A stretch of 64,000 nucleotides of DNA from Dermatemys mawii (taxonomy: Eukaryota; Chordata; Testudines; Dermatemydidae), in contig ML677358.1 in assembly GCA_007922305.1 (NCBI GenBank), positions 13,285,343-13,349,342 on the forward strand, written 5' to 3'. The notes under the pieces were generated by a model. It was not told the DNA's origin. It saw only the letters and a program-made list of their open reading frames with translations, and ran no database searches. The position numbers were made by a program, and so were the translations under genes. Within the stretch, counting starts at the first letter, position 1. Each line of letters opens with the position of its first letter. This document shows positions 13,000-26,081 of this stretch, one piece after another.

Positions 13000-15640
13000 A
13001 TGCTCTACATCAGAAGTGTGACCCTACAGATCCCTGTCTTTCTAATGGACAACCTATTTTAGGTATCACAACTGAAAGAGGGAAGGAAAAGAAATCACTG
13101 AAGTGGTGCCAGCAACCCTGATAGTTAGTAGTGCAATTTTTCCTCCAAAATCTGTTCAGTTCATTATTCTTAACGCACGTAATAAATCAGAACACACATC
13201 AGCAAGGGCTTAAATATTCAGGGCCTATGTCAAGATACAGCACGGTCCTCTTAAAATATCATAAAGATATTTTACTTTTATGGCTTTTAGAATCCAATTA
13301 AAATGTTTCAGTGTGATTCAGATTTTTGTTTTCCTATTTTAAAGGAAGAGATTAATATTTTAGAGCTAGCTACACCATGGTTTTGTTCACACTCATTACA
13401 CAGCAGGAACAGCAGCTCCTGAGTTCCATCCCCAGCGAAGAGCACTAACCTATACCTTCACAAGCATTACATTAGCTTTAGCTAGATAGATGAAAGAAGA
13501 GCTTTTGTTGTTCATCTAGACACCGGTAATGTTAACTGAACCTTTGTCCATTCAGTGTTCGAACGTTCAAGTACGTTTTAAAAGCTAAAAATGTATAAAT
13601 CCACAGCAGTGCTATTTTTCTGATGGAGAATGGGCAGTAATTTATGCACCCTGCTCAAGTGAGTTTTAGATTAAAACACGGGGAAAATGTAGTGTGACCA
13701 TGAAATGAAATACAATTGGAAAGAGATGAAACTATGGGACATGAAAATGAGGAAGACAATACCAAGGAAATACATCTGGATTTATTTATACAACACCAAG
13801 CAGAACAGATCACCAGTAATACCAAGAACCCTGCATTTATTAGAATTCACAGATGGATGGCTCAAACTGGAAGGGATGGGAATGTCCAAGTGGATAGAGC
13901 CAAAACTTCAGAATCCTCATACAGAGTTACAGAGACAGGTTAGCTGTAAATGAGATCAGAACAGGATCTCTCTCCAGCACCAGAAGAGACTGGTATGAGG
14001 CAGGGGTCACATTCTACAATGACCAGGGCTTCATTGCCCCGGAGGCATGGTCTGCCAGACGTGGGGCATAACAAGACCCAATTGGCTAGCTCTGTGTAAA
14101 GCCCATGCAAAAGACGGGTAAACTCTGCACCTTTACAGAGGAGAGGAAAATGCACCCAGCAGCAAATCCCTTATCAACCAGCTCAGGAAACCATAAGCAA
14201 TATTTTCTTAAACTTGTGCAATGAGTCTTATACTAGGTGTAGCTATTGCCTCTATATTCCCTCCTCTAATCCCATAACACTTGCATCAAATGAAAGCAGA
14301 ATTTCATCTTGAGAGAGAAATAATCAGCATAGCTAAAATGTGGGAAACGTAATGGGGAAGCGATAAAGCAGAAAAAGATGCAATGGGGTGGGAGGAAGGC
14401 AAAAGCAACACTGCCACTTCAGCTGTTCAAAAGTAATGAATCAAGCCCCACAATATCAAGAGTGGCTTAAAAATCATAAGAATTTATATATAATTTGGGG
14501 TGATTTAATTGGCTTTTTTGGCACATATTCACATGACTCCAGGTACTGGAGCTTTAAGAAAACCAATTGTCAAAAGAGTTCTCGTGGACAATAAAATGGC
14601 TGTGACCAAACAGTGCAGGACCACTGAATAAAACAAAAAGAATCACTATCTTGGATTTTGTCTAGATAGGAGGCTCTTATATGATGAAAGAGCCTTTGTT
14701 ATATGATGAAAGAAACTGTTACATTTTTAGTGGGATGACATTAAAAATACTGTTAGAAATGTAGGTCTTTCATTACATAGTTACGTAATAAAAGAAAACA
14801 CACAGTGTCAAGATGACACTGAAAACAGAGATGAATTTCAAACAGACACAGGTATAATGGACAAAGGGAATAGAGGCTACATCATACGAAGAGAGACTGA
14901 TGGGATTTATTGCTTTTTTAGCTCCCAAAGTTTCAGTGAGGGATAGGATTAACACGAAAATACTGTACAAATATTACAGAGCTGTTAATGGGAAGCAGAG
15001 GAAGGGAACTGCATGTAACTCAGCACAGCAAGATAAAGAATTTTTCTCCATTTCTTTGTTTTAGGTAATAAGCTTTGACTTGAGAAGTTGCCTATCTGAA
15101 TAGGCAACTAGGCAATGGACTGATCTGCCAACAGAGGCAGCTGTCACCATAATCAAAAGTAGGTCAGATAAAATACTTTTGTATTTTAGATTATAGGAAA
15201 CAATGATCCTGCTCTCTGCAGAGGTTGGAACTGGTTGATTTGAGAAAAATCTTTTCCAGCTTCCTATACCAACCAAAATTCCAAATCAGCTTCAAGCTTG
15301 GGAAATTCTGGCCAGTTGCAGGAATTTGTACTGCTAGCTCCTCGGAGAATCTTGCAAAGCCACAAAGAAGCCTACAAACCACACCAGAGGGAAGCAATAA
15401 GGTTATTGCAAGCTAATAGCATTATACTAGCGACAGGCTCTGGAAGCTGAAGAGGGGCAGGATTCTCAAAATAGATGTTCTGCTTGTTCATGGAGGTAAT
15501 TATGACTGTCAAAATTAGCTACTATTTTTGGACATTTCAGGATGGAAAGTAGAGGGAGCCATTAGGCCCATTTTTGGGGCTTACACTGTTCTAGGTTCTG
15601 GTTGGAAAATTAATTCTTGTCTGGTCAAACAGCAGAGTAC
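13000..15640. other. Intronic stretch without recognised feature
   Basis: This is AT-rich non-coding sequence. Two overlapping frames at 13705-13953 show no family features or splice context. Short direct words such as TATATGATGAAAGA recur once near 14680-14710. I can name nothing here. Confidence 0.45.
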
Positions 15641-15654
15641 GTCTGAGATACTAC

Positions 15655-16123
15655 TAGAGATGAAAGTATGCCCCGGTATGGTATACTGGGGAGAGCATGT
15701 GTGCCGTACCGGACCGGTTTCCCCAAGCGGCAATTTAAAGGGTGTGGGGATCTGGTTGCTGCTACCCACTTGGGCCCTTTAAATCACTGCCCAAACCCCG
15801 CTGCTGGACCCCTGGGGCTCCATCAGCAATTTAAAGGACCCAGGTAGCAGCAGCTAGAAGCGCCAGACCCTTGAAATCACCCTCGAGCCCAGGGCTCCCA
15901 GCCACCTCTGAAGCTGGTAGCTCCAGGAGTAATTTAAAGGTCCTAGGGCTCCCTGACGCAGCTAACGCAGCCAGAGCCCAGACCTTTAAATCTTGATTTA
16001 AAAGGCAGGGGATTTAAAGACCCCACCTCTTCCAGTTGAGGCCACACCTCTTCTTGTTGAGGCCCTGCCCCCTGTTCAGGCCTCTGGCATACCGGTAAGT
16101 TCTTTAAGTTACTTTCACCCCTG
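15655..16123. mobile_element. hAT element, GTGAAAGTA family (copy 1)
   Basis: The left end TAGAGATGAAAGTA and the right end TACTTTCACCCCTG are inverted repeats. Inside them lie the paired words CCGGTATGGTATAC and CATACCGGTAAG. The flanking 8-mers GATACTAC and GATATTAA agree at 6 of 8 positions. Five TTTAAA-containing words recur inside a GC-rich core. A second copy lies at 45198. There is no transposase frame. Confidence 0.75.
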
Positions 16124-16834
16124 GATATTAAAACAATAAGGAGAGTGGAACACAAGTTCAAATAAAAGACATAAGGAAATGCCTCTCTTTTATCCAAAGG
16201 CTTACAAATAGCAGAGATATCAACTTTGACTGCCTTAGGATATTCTGTCCAGATGGTATCCGCTTGCCTGATGTAGGAAATTACTTTTTCCATTTTCAGA
16301 TGAAAGAAGGTGAGAATATTTGCATACAAAAATGCAAAGAAAAATACAACGTGTAATAGTAAGAGATTTTCCTTCTAGGGAAAAGCATATAGTGAATAAT
16401 TTTCTCCAGTAAGAGACTGAATCATGCTAACTAAGTAGTGTGTGTCAGACTGTACATTTTAAAAGGAGAAGCCTCGGCAATTTATAATATGTGAAGAGCA
16501 GCTGTCTTACCAGACTAATGTTGCATATTAGTGGTAAAAAGCCAGTGAACCAGCTAATTATTTAAGTCTCAGTTCCGCAAAAAAACTGACATTCATTGGA
16601 GTAGCCCCACTGAATTAAATTGGGCTGCTTATGTTCTTAAGGTTAGCATGTGCATGAAAATTTGCAAGATTGGGGTTTAAGGTAGTAACGTGGGCTCTGA
16701 TTCTGCAAACACTCACACACACAATTTTAAATACATGAGTAGCCTCGCTGAATTCAGACGGACTATCTGGACCACTGCCCAACATGCTCGCCAATACTGT
16801 CTCATTGTTTACCTGTACTCTCCTCCCTCCCAAC

Positions 16835-16985
16835 CCCATCTGTCTGAGTCTATAGAATGTCTTATATATAGATTGCATGCTCTTTCAGGCAAGGACAATC
16901 TTTTTTGTTCTGTTTGTACAGCACGTAGCACAATGGGGTCCTGGTCTATAACTAGGGCTCCTAGGCACTACCATAATAGGCATAA
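16835..16985 (+). repeat. L3/CR1-type 3' tail shared by core SINEs
   Basis: The run GTACAGCACGTAGCACAATG followed by GGGTCCTGGT and GGGCTCCTAGGCACTACC is the well-known amniote tail of old L3/CR1-mobilised elements. Similar tails recur at 27455 and 54985. It is divergent and therefore old. Confidence 0.6.
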
Positions 16986-17411
16986 GCTAAACTTATTTGT
17001 TTGTAAGTGTTTGTAGGATCAGGGTCCTGATCATAAAAAAACTAACTTTAAATGTTCAACTGTACACAGTGTTATAGGAGGTATTTACATCACTGTAACT
17101 GTTTTGTTGTTTAATTTGCTTAAAGAGCAAAAAGATATTTTTTGCCATTACACGATCACCAAACACAATCCTGAGTCTTTGGTTTTCGTTTTAGAGACTC
17201 AGGTAAAGACTTTAAAGACTTCCCTTCTTTAACAGGAAGAAATGCTCTTAAGTAGGGAGATGCTATATGCCAGATTTCTGTTGTGGCAGATATGTTTGTT
17301 GTGTTTACAACCCAGTGACAATGCAAGTGCTGAGACCTTATTGCTAATGCATCTACTAGAATTATTTGTAGTAAACATCTGTTTTAACCATTATGCATAC
17401 GACACAACTAA

Positions 17412-17545
17412 GGGCTGGTCTACACTAACACTGTAAGTTGATCTAAGTCATGCTTGTTCAGTTACATAAACTATATAATGGAAATCCACATAATTTAGGT
17501 TGACTCACGGAAGTGTTTACACTGCACTATCTCAGTGGGAGATGT
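17412..17545. mobile_element. Partial TIR element (left end only)
   Basis: GGGCTGGTCTACACTAACAC directly after TAA matches the left end of the elements at 12357 and 29369. A second related word (GTTTACACTGCACTATCTCA) lies near 17514-17533. The matching right end is missing, so the copy is truncated or decayed. Confidence 0.55.
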
Positions 17546-17869
17546 AAAATAAAATACAAACAAAACTAAATTGCAAATCCACGCAAGAAGTATATATGAG
17601 CTGAATCTCAGTGGAGAAAAAACAAAAAAGAGTTAGAGAAGAACTTCTTTGCCTTCATGTGATATATTTTTCGTGGACAGGTTCTATGAACACTTACCTG
17701 AGTAAAGTTACTTGCATAAGAGAGTAACTCTTGTACATAAATATTTGCAAGATTGGGCTCTCAAATAGTACAGAAATTAGTTTCTCCAACAATCATAATG
17801 GCAATTTGAGGTGGAATGTGATATTCTTCGAGGGAATGTAATATTTCCACCTCCCTTTTGCAAGTTCGT

Positions 17870-18770
17870 GGAATTGTGGCTGGAGTTTGCCACGCTGTTT
17901 TGGCAGGTTCCATGACAGCCGCACTGATTCGCAACACTATCTTGGAGGAGGAAGACGCTGAGTTTCTGGCACTTCCTCTAAAGCAATTTTAAGCTCATTA
18001 GCGAGTCTTTTAAACAAGTCTTGGAAGTGGATAAAGTCATCTGCAGTGATTGGTGATGTGGAGGCATAATAGCCTCCCCTGGTCAGGAGGAAGAATTATT
18101 CTTGGGTGGGGAGGTGTTGGGAACAGTGTCCTCTTCTTGCTCTGCCATGGGTTCCTCTTGCATGTCCACCGCTGCTGTCTCCAAAGGTGGAGGCGGAGAT
18201 CTGGCATCCTCCCTACATGGGCTAGGGCGCCTACTATGGTGTCTTCTATAAGACCTCCTAGGACTCCAATATGACCTGTGACAAGGGAAGGGTATGGGTA
18301 GTCCCATCTGTGGGTGGCCAAACTAAGGTCACATGTCCTGAACGTATGTGGACCGTGATGTTAATGGCCCAGCAGCAATAGGTGTCCTAACTGGAGAAGA
18401 ATGGCGAGGGGAGAATACCCCTTCCACTCCCTCAGCTTCATCTCTGGAAAACAGTGGTGGAATGGGACTACAGGTTTTCAGTGGCACTGCTGAGTGCCGT
18501 CTCAGGTCGGGGACAGTGGAGAAGGAACTGAGGAGTCCAGGTCGTGTGTACGATACTGTGAGCACCAACAGCCTGCAAGGAAGGCACTGAGCGTGCATAA
18601 CCCATACAGGCACTTCTGCAAAACTCTCCGAGCGAAGGTGCAGGAGCACACCATCACCTGGAGTGGAGCACCCACAGGGACATCTCTCGAAGAAGAAGAA
18701 AATGTACTTTGTTGCAGGCGAGACTGGGTGGGCAAAAACAACCAGACTGTGGGAATTAGTGGAGAACACA
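17870..18770 (-). pseudogene. Decayed retrotransposon gag-like segment
   Basis: The minus strand reads, in broken frames, a Ser/Pro/Arg-rich stretch. It is followed by an acidic part with a Ser-rich end, and then a helical part resembling the gag-type protein of a turtle Gypsy- or DIRS-like retrotransposon that I recall only in outline. The order runs from 18770 downwards, and several stops and frame changes interrupt it. No LTR or polymerase is next to it. The open frames on the plus strand here are shadows. The assignment is from memory and tentative. Confidence 0.4.
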
Positions 18771-18779
18771 ATATTTTAT

Positions 18780-21700
18780 TTTTTAAAATAAAAAATTTTA
18801 ATATTTAAATTTAAGCAAGGGTTAGAAAGATTTGATGTCTATTACAACATGAGTTAAAGTATTTTTTTACATGGTTTAAGCAAGATTTATTTATTCTTTT
18901 ATTGGTAAAAATTGTGTCTGAATTCTGTTTATACATAATTTTGTTTTAGTAGCATCAGGGAATCTCTCTCTCGTGCGGGATTTGTGGGATCCAAGGTGTT
19001 TGCAGGTGTGAGAGAAAAATGCAAGAAACAAAGCGGGAGCAGGTACTGCGAGGTGGGACAGGAGCACAATTTTAAAAAACCAGTGCCACGCAGGGCTTTA
19101 TTCAGGGTCCTATTCTCAGTTACTTTAAATTGGTATAATGTTATTGACTTTAGTAGAAGTATGTCAGTTTACACCAGCTAAGAATCTGGCCCTCATGATT
19201 TTGAGATTCAGTTCCCTGCCTTCTCTTCAAATCCACCCATTCACATATAAACCTACCCCTCTTCTTAGAACTCAAAACACAAGTGAACATCATGGGTACA
19301 TATTACTTATAAACTACCCAAATTTTATTTTACACAGATGGCAGGACATCGAAGTTCAACATTACATTTGAGCCTTCTGTCATGTTCCAGACATGTGATA
19401 AATTATAATACTTTAATTCTTGTTATTCAGGATTTACCACTGGGTGTTTTTCAGTGGCACTGTGCTGGCGTCATTAAAAACATTTAAGATTTTGCTATAG
19501 TCCAAATTTTTTGCATAGACAGACTTATGTATAAGAAATTCAAGCATTCTAATCAGCACGCATCACTTGCATATCCACTAAAATACATCACAAAGCTAGA
19601 TTCTGTACTTATCCAAAACCCTGGATGTCTTTCACACAGATTGTGTGCATATTGTACCTCTTACATGGAATCATGTGCCTTGTTTGTACTGTGTTTCTCT
19701 CATGTCTGTTTGTATTTAAGTACGCTCTCTAGCCAGTTTCATACAGACGTTGGAATATATTATAAAGAGGGTGCGGCATATCCAGAATCACTGAAATTCT
19801 ACACCCAACAATGTTGGCATAATGCAAATGCTGCTGAAGACTTTCACAGCCATCATAAATATTGGTACTGATGTTAGTCAGTATGTTCCCCTCTCTTTCC
19901 AAAACCAGCAAATCTGGATGCAATAAAGTGAGAGTTCTGGCTCCATGGCACGCTTCCTCTCTTTCTTCAGCACCACTGGTGTTCCCTGGGGATTGGGTCT
20001 TGTAGTTGAGCAGAAGCACTGTTGTTGGCAGGTGCACAGAAAACACTGACCCCCCGCCCCCCAACAACAACTTTCCTTTCTTCACCCATCATTCATTGAA
20101 AACTCTCCAGAGAGGAAGGAGGCTTGTGATATAGCAGATGGTCATTATGTAGGGCTTTACAGCCACAAACACCAGCCTGCAGTGCAGTCATGAGTCTTTC
20201 ATACAGGTGCCCATGGTGGCCAGGAGACTTCAGATGATACTTGGTTTTCAGGGGGAAGTAAAGATGGCCCTTTGGAGGGAAGTCATGAGAGTGTGGCACA
20301 GGCCTGATTCGTCATTGCCCTGTGGCATGCCTGTACCATTCCAGCAATGAAGAGAAGTTGTAAAGGGAGTGGATTCGTCCATCAGAGAATAACCCTAACC
20401 CAGGTACTAGCTGGCTCTTCATTTTGCCCCAGCAGCATCCCTAATGTATTGGGCATGCCAAGGATAAGTGAGTGGCCAGAGCACTGTGTCTTCTGGAACG
20501 ACCACAGAGGCCACAGGCAGCTGAGAATTTCAGAGCTGCCTTGCGGTTGCTCTTACACTAGGGCAGGCCCTTTTGTGGCACGGGATACGGGGAAGCGCAA
20601 GGGTGGCATAAAGGTGCCCTCTACTGAGCATTTGCCGAATGGAGAACTGGGGACTGAACGTGTAAACTCAGCATACACTCATACCCATTTTGGGTGTGAT
20701 TCAGTCAACAGTGAAGATATCCAGTAGCCCAACACAGAACAAGTTGTTTTTATTTTAAGCAGGCAAGTTACAGTGACACTTCTTTACATGGTTAAAAATC
20801 ACATTCACAGCTCTAGAACATAAGGAAAGTTCCCTACTAATTAGCTTCAGTATGCCAATGATCTCTCAGAGCCTAATTCAGCTGTGAAAAATGTGTCTGG
20901 TATACATACTTTGGAAATCTTCATCCATCTCTGGCACTCTTCCTCACTCCCCACCCCAAATCCGGTGCTTAGTCAAATTGGTTGTTGTTTTCTACTTTGG
21001 AAATCTGTGGGAAAACCCACATTAAAAACAACCAACCCTCAGTTCTGACTGAAAAATAATATATAGTTGTATATACACACCCCATTGTACTTTTTAGAGT
21101 GATCACACACTGGAGGATTTTAAGAAAAACAAAACCCTCTATTGTATAGCATGGAACTTCATTTGCAGATCGACTGCTGCGATTTATATCAGTTCCAACA
21201 ACCTCAGCTTTCTGATACAACCAGCAGCAGACAGCTTTCTCATGTGTATTAACTGGAATGTAAGATACACTTGGTAGTAATAAGCAGGCCAACAAGAATA
21301 TGCAGAAGGAAATAACGTCATGAATTGGCAAGGCAGCAACTGCATTCACCAGTTTAAACAAGATTCAGTCACTGAAAATCTATAACTTAAGACCAAACCA
21401 CAAATTTTCAACTGAAATGTTATTTCCGCCTTTACATAAGGATGTGAACATTGGAAATCCATCAAAGGGTCCAGATATCTAAATGGCTCTGAAAGCAAAT
21501 GTCTCAGGAAAATATGAGGTATTAAACAGAATGACAAATCTTGGCACTTGTTATAAATTCAGAGTTCAGCAACTCCTTATCTCCAAAGGTATCCAGCGAA
21601 AAAGGAGGAATATCTGGGACATGTGCTAGGCATGAAGCAAGAACATGTGCTACAGTCTGCCGTTAGGCAGCTTGAGGGATATGTAAAAAGGCCGATCTTA

Positions 21701-24480
21701 AGAATCCCTCTGTTGAACAATGCTTAGAGAGGGAAATTGTAGGTCACTGAACGACACAGAGGACATGAAATGAACAGCCCAGGACAGACCAGGGATGGCA
21801 GGACCTTGTTTGTGCCCTAAGCAACCTTGACAGAAAGGGAAGGATTCAGATTCAGTAAACACACAAATAAACCTGAATACCTAGAACCTTTTAGGTTCTT
21901 AACAATTAATTTAAATATGAGAACCACAGAAGCTGTTCAGTAACGTGGTCCAGTGATTAGGGCATTAACCTATAAATCAAGAGACCCAAGTTCAGACCAC
22001 TAGACTTCAGACCACTAGACTGACTCTCTCTCTCTAGCATCTTAGTTTCCCTAATGGACGGGTGAGAGGGGGGGTAGCAGGAATAAGAATGCTGGACAGA
22101 ACCCAGCATATTAATTATGGACCCAGATAAGAAACTTCCCCACAGTATTTCAGCCTAGTTTGAAATTTAGTAAGTATTCTATTAAGGTAATTTACCTCAG
22201 CAACTAAGGATCTAATCCAGTACCCAGAGAAGCCAGCAAAAGACTTTTCATTGACTTTAATGGGAGTTGAATCACCCACTATGAATGTTTTTCTGCATTT
22301 GCTTTTAACTTTTGGCTGATGCTCATTTGGCTGAAGTTTAAATTATTATTTTTTAATTTTTTCCCACAAAGATTATTGTACTAGTCATTAGTTTAGAACA
22401 CTGTCACAGGATAACAGTCTCCAGCTGCTAGCTAAATGCCAAAACCAGTACTAAGCAGTGACACAAAGCAAACGAAAGGTAAAACAGGATGTTTATCTGA
22501 AAAACAGAAAATATCCCATTTGGGTCAGTATTCTAGGGTAATGATATTATTTCTACTCTAACGCAAGGCCCAAGTCCTGAAAGCACTTCATTTATGAGCT
22601 TGAAATCAAGCACAGCACATAAATCTTTCAGGAACTGGGTCTAAGTGAATAAAGTGCAACAGGCAGTTGCAAGTTGGTACAATGGAGTCACATCAACGAA
22701 TTCCATGCATATTGGCCACAAACAAGGTTTGCTTAAGGCTAGAAGTGAAAAATAATGCCCGTACTCTGATGATCATACTCTTAACTGACTCAAATATTAT
22801 TTTGTAGAAGTCAGTCTTTAAGGTTCAGACAGCTGGTAATGCAATTGTGTTTAATTTATCTTAACTAATTGATATTACTAGACAACTAGGTAGCATTCTT
22901 TTGAAAACTACTGTTGTTTTCTAGCTTTTAGCTATTTAAAATTATTCCTAGCATTATGTGATTGGTGGTTTTACTGATCACTTGAGACAAGAGGTCCAAT
23001 TATACCTTGCACTTTTTGAAGTCATTTACATCTGTGCAAACAGCAGTATTATAGCGTAAATGACAACACAAGATGCAAGGCCATGGGGATAGAGGCTTCT
23101 AATCTTTTGCTTTGACTAAGTTCTTTGCTAGTCAACCAATATTTTCCTCTTAAAATATTAATAGCTAGATTGCAACCCATCTAAAGCTTGTGCACAGGGA
23201 AGTAAGAAGGAACAGGTCTCCTTATCATCCCCCGCATCAGTGTGGATAGCCAGCAAAGGAGGGATAGCAGCCTCCACAAGACTGCTACTTTCCCACTAGT
23301 GCAGGTACATGAGAAGTGGGCAGAACCTTGGCTCTAGCCCAGCAATGCTCTGGCCAAAGCAGTTGCAACTGTGTGTTGATTAATCTACACCTGGTGGGCT
23401 GGCACAATCACTCCCCACCTGAGCAAGGGGAAGTCATCTGCTTCCTCGTCTGCTCTTGGGGCAAGGAAAAAATGGGCTATCAGAATATTTCTTGAAGGAA
23501 CTTTAGCCCCTAGCAACCTGTCCACATCATACAGCAACATTAAAGCCTACTTCTGGAAATAAGAACATATACGGTTAAGACGGGGAAGAATCACAGGCAT
23601 GGAAATAAGGAAACTGAGGAGAAAGGAAGGTCATCAAGTTTACTTTTATAGTTTTGAGATGTGTTCTGGTGCTGCAAGCCAACAGTTTTCTATGACTACC
23701 TAGAATAAATGGACTACAGCTGAGTTAAGTTATTGATTAGGAAGAGCAGAGATCTATATAGGAATTAAATAATCACAAAGATAGAACACCCAAAAGTCTA
23801 CCAAGAAGTTATTGTCTAAATTAGAAATTCACTATCCCCGTCCCAAAAAGTCACTTTGTCATTTAAAACAAACTTTGCTCTACATAGCAATTACTGTTAA
23901 ATCACAGCATGTGCTTCTTTCAGATGTCTGCCACAAACAGATATAGTTTTGGCCACGGAATGGGTGTTCCAAAATAGAAAACCATAACAACCTCTCACAT
24001 AAAATACATGATATGGAGCAGTTTCCTTGTTAAACTCTTTAACACTTTTGCTACTTTTCATAAATCACTTGGCTGGGCAAGAGAATTGGCTCTAGTGAAA
24101 GATCTATAAAACTGAGAAGGTCTGACCCTATCCTTTGAACAAGTTTCATTACCAAAGACAAAAGCATAACTTATGTCAAATCTGTCTGCGATGTTCTCCT
24201 CTTCTAAAAATCCCCTTAGCCCGCTCTTTTAAATGTTCAAAACCTTAAGTAAGTTCTAATGAAAGTCACCACTGAGTTACAGTACTTAGCGGTCTGTTAC
24301 AATAGTTAAAATAGAAAATGCCTGTTCTGAGTGAACCTGTTCTCAGTCTACCTGTAAAAGAAGCTATTGCCATAACACAGCTACCTCTATGTTAAGGAAC
24401 ACCTAGTTAATTTGAATTCATAGTTATCATAGCAAATGAGGTGCAAGTTTTAAGACCAAAGTTCAACAGTTTAAATATAT
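18780..24480. other. Intronic stretch, mostly unique
   Basis: This is AT-rich sequence leading to exon 2. It has a CT run at about 22020-22038 and a weak tRNA-like SINE head at 21945-22010, and otherwise nothing I can name. Frames at 19527-20085 and 20347-20727 lack splice signals and family similarity. Confidence 0.45.
21945..22010 (+). repeat. tRNA-like SINE head fragment
   Basis: GTGGTCCAGTGATTAGGGCA and AAGAGACCCAAGTTCAGACC lie in the order and spacing of the A and B boxes of a tRNA-derived SINE head. The SINE body after it is not evident. A short direct duplication (CAGACCACTAGACT) follows at 21993-22021. Confidence 0.5.
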
Positions 24481-24541
24481 ATACACACTATAAGAAAATT
24501 AAGTAAAATAATAGATGAGGTATAATAGCAAGGCAGCTTAC

Positions 24542-24903
24542 CAGCCCATCACAGTTGCTTATAGCAACTGAAGCGTTAGGCAAATCAGTGATATCGCCAA
24601 CATACAGACAATTCCCATGGAGTGGTTCAATATGGGTCACATTAGAATCCTCTTGCCATTCAATTGTTGCTCCAGGGGCAACCAGCCTAGAGTTCAGTCT
24701 CAGCCTGAAGTGAAACTCTCTTCCAAAAACAGTAACATTATAAAATATTTGCTCATTTGAAGCTTCATGTTGCAAATCCCCAGCATCTCTTCGGAAGCGC
24801 CCCCTTGGAGGTCCAGACACCAGGTTAGATAGGAACCTGCCCTCTGAATCTGTGCTGATTGGGACGACAAGTCTGTATTCCTCTATATTCCTCAAAATAG
24901 GAT
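24542..24903 (-). CDS. ADAMTS2: ADAMTS2 coding exon 2 (N-terminal part of propeptide)
   Basis: This 362-nt exon encodes residues 30-150. It lies between an acceptor (TTTAAAG, AG at 24905-24904) and a donor GTAAGC (24541-24536), and ends in phase 0 after CDGL. The translation fits the reprolysin-type propeptide domain. Its best match from memory is ADAMTS2: FYNVTVFGR at about 83-91, RLVAPGAT at 102-109, CLYVGD at 128-133 and SNCDGL at 145-150, with two conserved cysteines (128, 147). N-glycosylation sequons are at Asn85, Asn117 and Asn139. A basic RFRR lies at 65-68; the usual processing site before the catalytic domain lies further downstream and is outside this window. ADAMTS3 and ADAMTS14 are the close paralogues, but the motif spelling favours ADAMTS2. 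The propeptide keeps the protease latent and helps it fold. Confidence 0.93.
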
Positions 24904-26081
24904 CTTTAAAGATAAAAAATATTAAAACTAAACATTAGTTTATAATTATTAGTTCATGATCCATTATCCTACCAGACAATTACATAAGGGAGATTGCCAC
25001 TGCATTCTCCACAGCCACTTCATTCCTGAGTGTGGCTAAACATACTGGGTAGAGGTCATTCAAACGGTTTAGTTCCTAACATAGAGCAAAGTGCAATTAT
25101 AAGAGAATGTAAGACAGCAAAGTTCTCTTACAAAATAAGCACCCTGCGTCCCCTTTCCAGATGTTTTATGAACTGAAGTCAGCTGAGACAGCTGAGCTAT
25201 TCAGACTGTTGTCATTAATCACCCAGGATGTTGAATTTCTGGGGACTGCTGGTACAATCCTTGAGAATCCTTCAATGTCTATTAAAGTGACCCCTGACTG
25301 ACCAGGGCTACACATAGGGGTTAGGGGAAGGGGATGTTTATATCAGCATTTGCAGGTCATAAATTTAAAACGAAAATAAGTTTCCCCCCCAAAAAAAACA
25401 ACTGTGGGAGAAGTTGATCAAATCCTAAACGAGTTGAAAGCGTGTGATTAGCAGACACAATATACAGCTGGTAACTCGGACTGGGACCAGCGGGAGTCTC
25501 TCGACGACTTTTAGAGCTTTTAAATTCATATGGTTTGAAGAAAAAAAAAACCCTGCTACCGTGTGTTTTATTCGACACATGGAATTCCAGGAACTGACAC
25601 ACTGAACTCCAGTCTCTCCGATGAGTTCATTCCAGGTTCCCACTTCCCACCCCGTCTCCAGCTACACTCTGACTCATGCGATTGGAGATTTAAATCCATC
25701 TCCCCCAGCCTCCTTTCTTTCCAGGGGCTCATCCTCCCGCTGGGGCTGCCAGAGGGGGCCTATGGGACTGCAGAGACACTGGCACAGAAGTGTCACCCCT
25801 GGAGATGCCAGAAGTCCGTCCTCCGCCCCCCAACCCGAGGAGGCAGCTCCATCTGCCCCTTGGCTGCGGCTGCCAGAAGAGGTTAGCAGAGCACAGGGAG
25901 CCACTGCAAGTGAAGTGTTAGCAGAAGAAGTTGAAGGGGAGTTGAAAGCCCCAGGGGGAGCCAAGTGGGACTTCAGAGGGGGATGCTGCAGGGGAGCGGG
26001 GGCTAAGCCAAATGAATGTCAGCAGCGGGTGGGGGGTTGAGGGGTGGATTCACCTCCCCGCAACCCCACCCCAGGACCTAC
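24904..26081 (-). other. ADAMTS2 intron 1
   Basis: This is a 1178-nt intron with GT-AG ends between coding exons 1 and 2. The first half (26081 down to about 25700) is GC-rich and belongs to the CpG island. The second half is ordinary AT-rich sequence with a short pyrimidine tract before the acceptor. Several open frames in the GC-rich part have no recognisable product. I see no clear transposon. Confidence 0.85.

Larger units (their letters stand above)
1..24541 (-). other. ADAMTS2 intron 2 (5' part, runs off the window)
   Basis: After the exon 2 donor the minus strand reads as intron to the left edge. Exon 3 should encode the continuation of the propeptide (the acidic segment ending in a FIEPL-like motif), and I find no such frame. 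Mammalian ADAMTS2 also has very long early introns. The content is AT-rich unique sequence broken by the repeats listed separately: hAT at 310, 2646 and 15655, a palindromic element at 12357, a partial TIR element at 17412, a gag-like fragment at 17870-18770, and SINE pieces. I see no coding exon on the plus strand either. Confidence 0.7.

Noticed and set aside
24488..24541. Extension of the exon 2 frame beyond CDGL
   Set aside because: A good donor GTAAGC follows CTG directly, and the known protein continues with different residues after CDGL, so the extra codons are intron.
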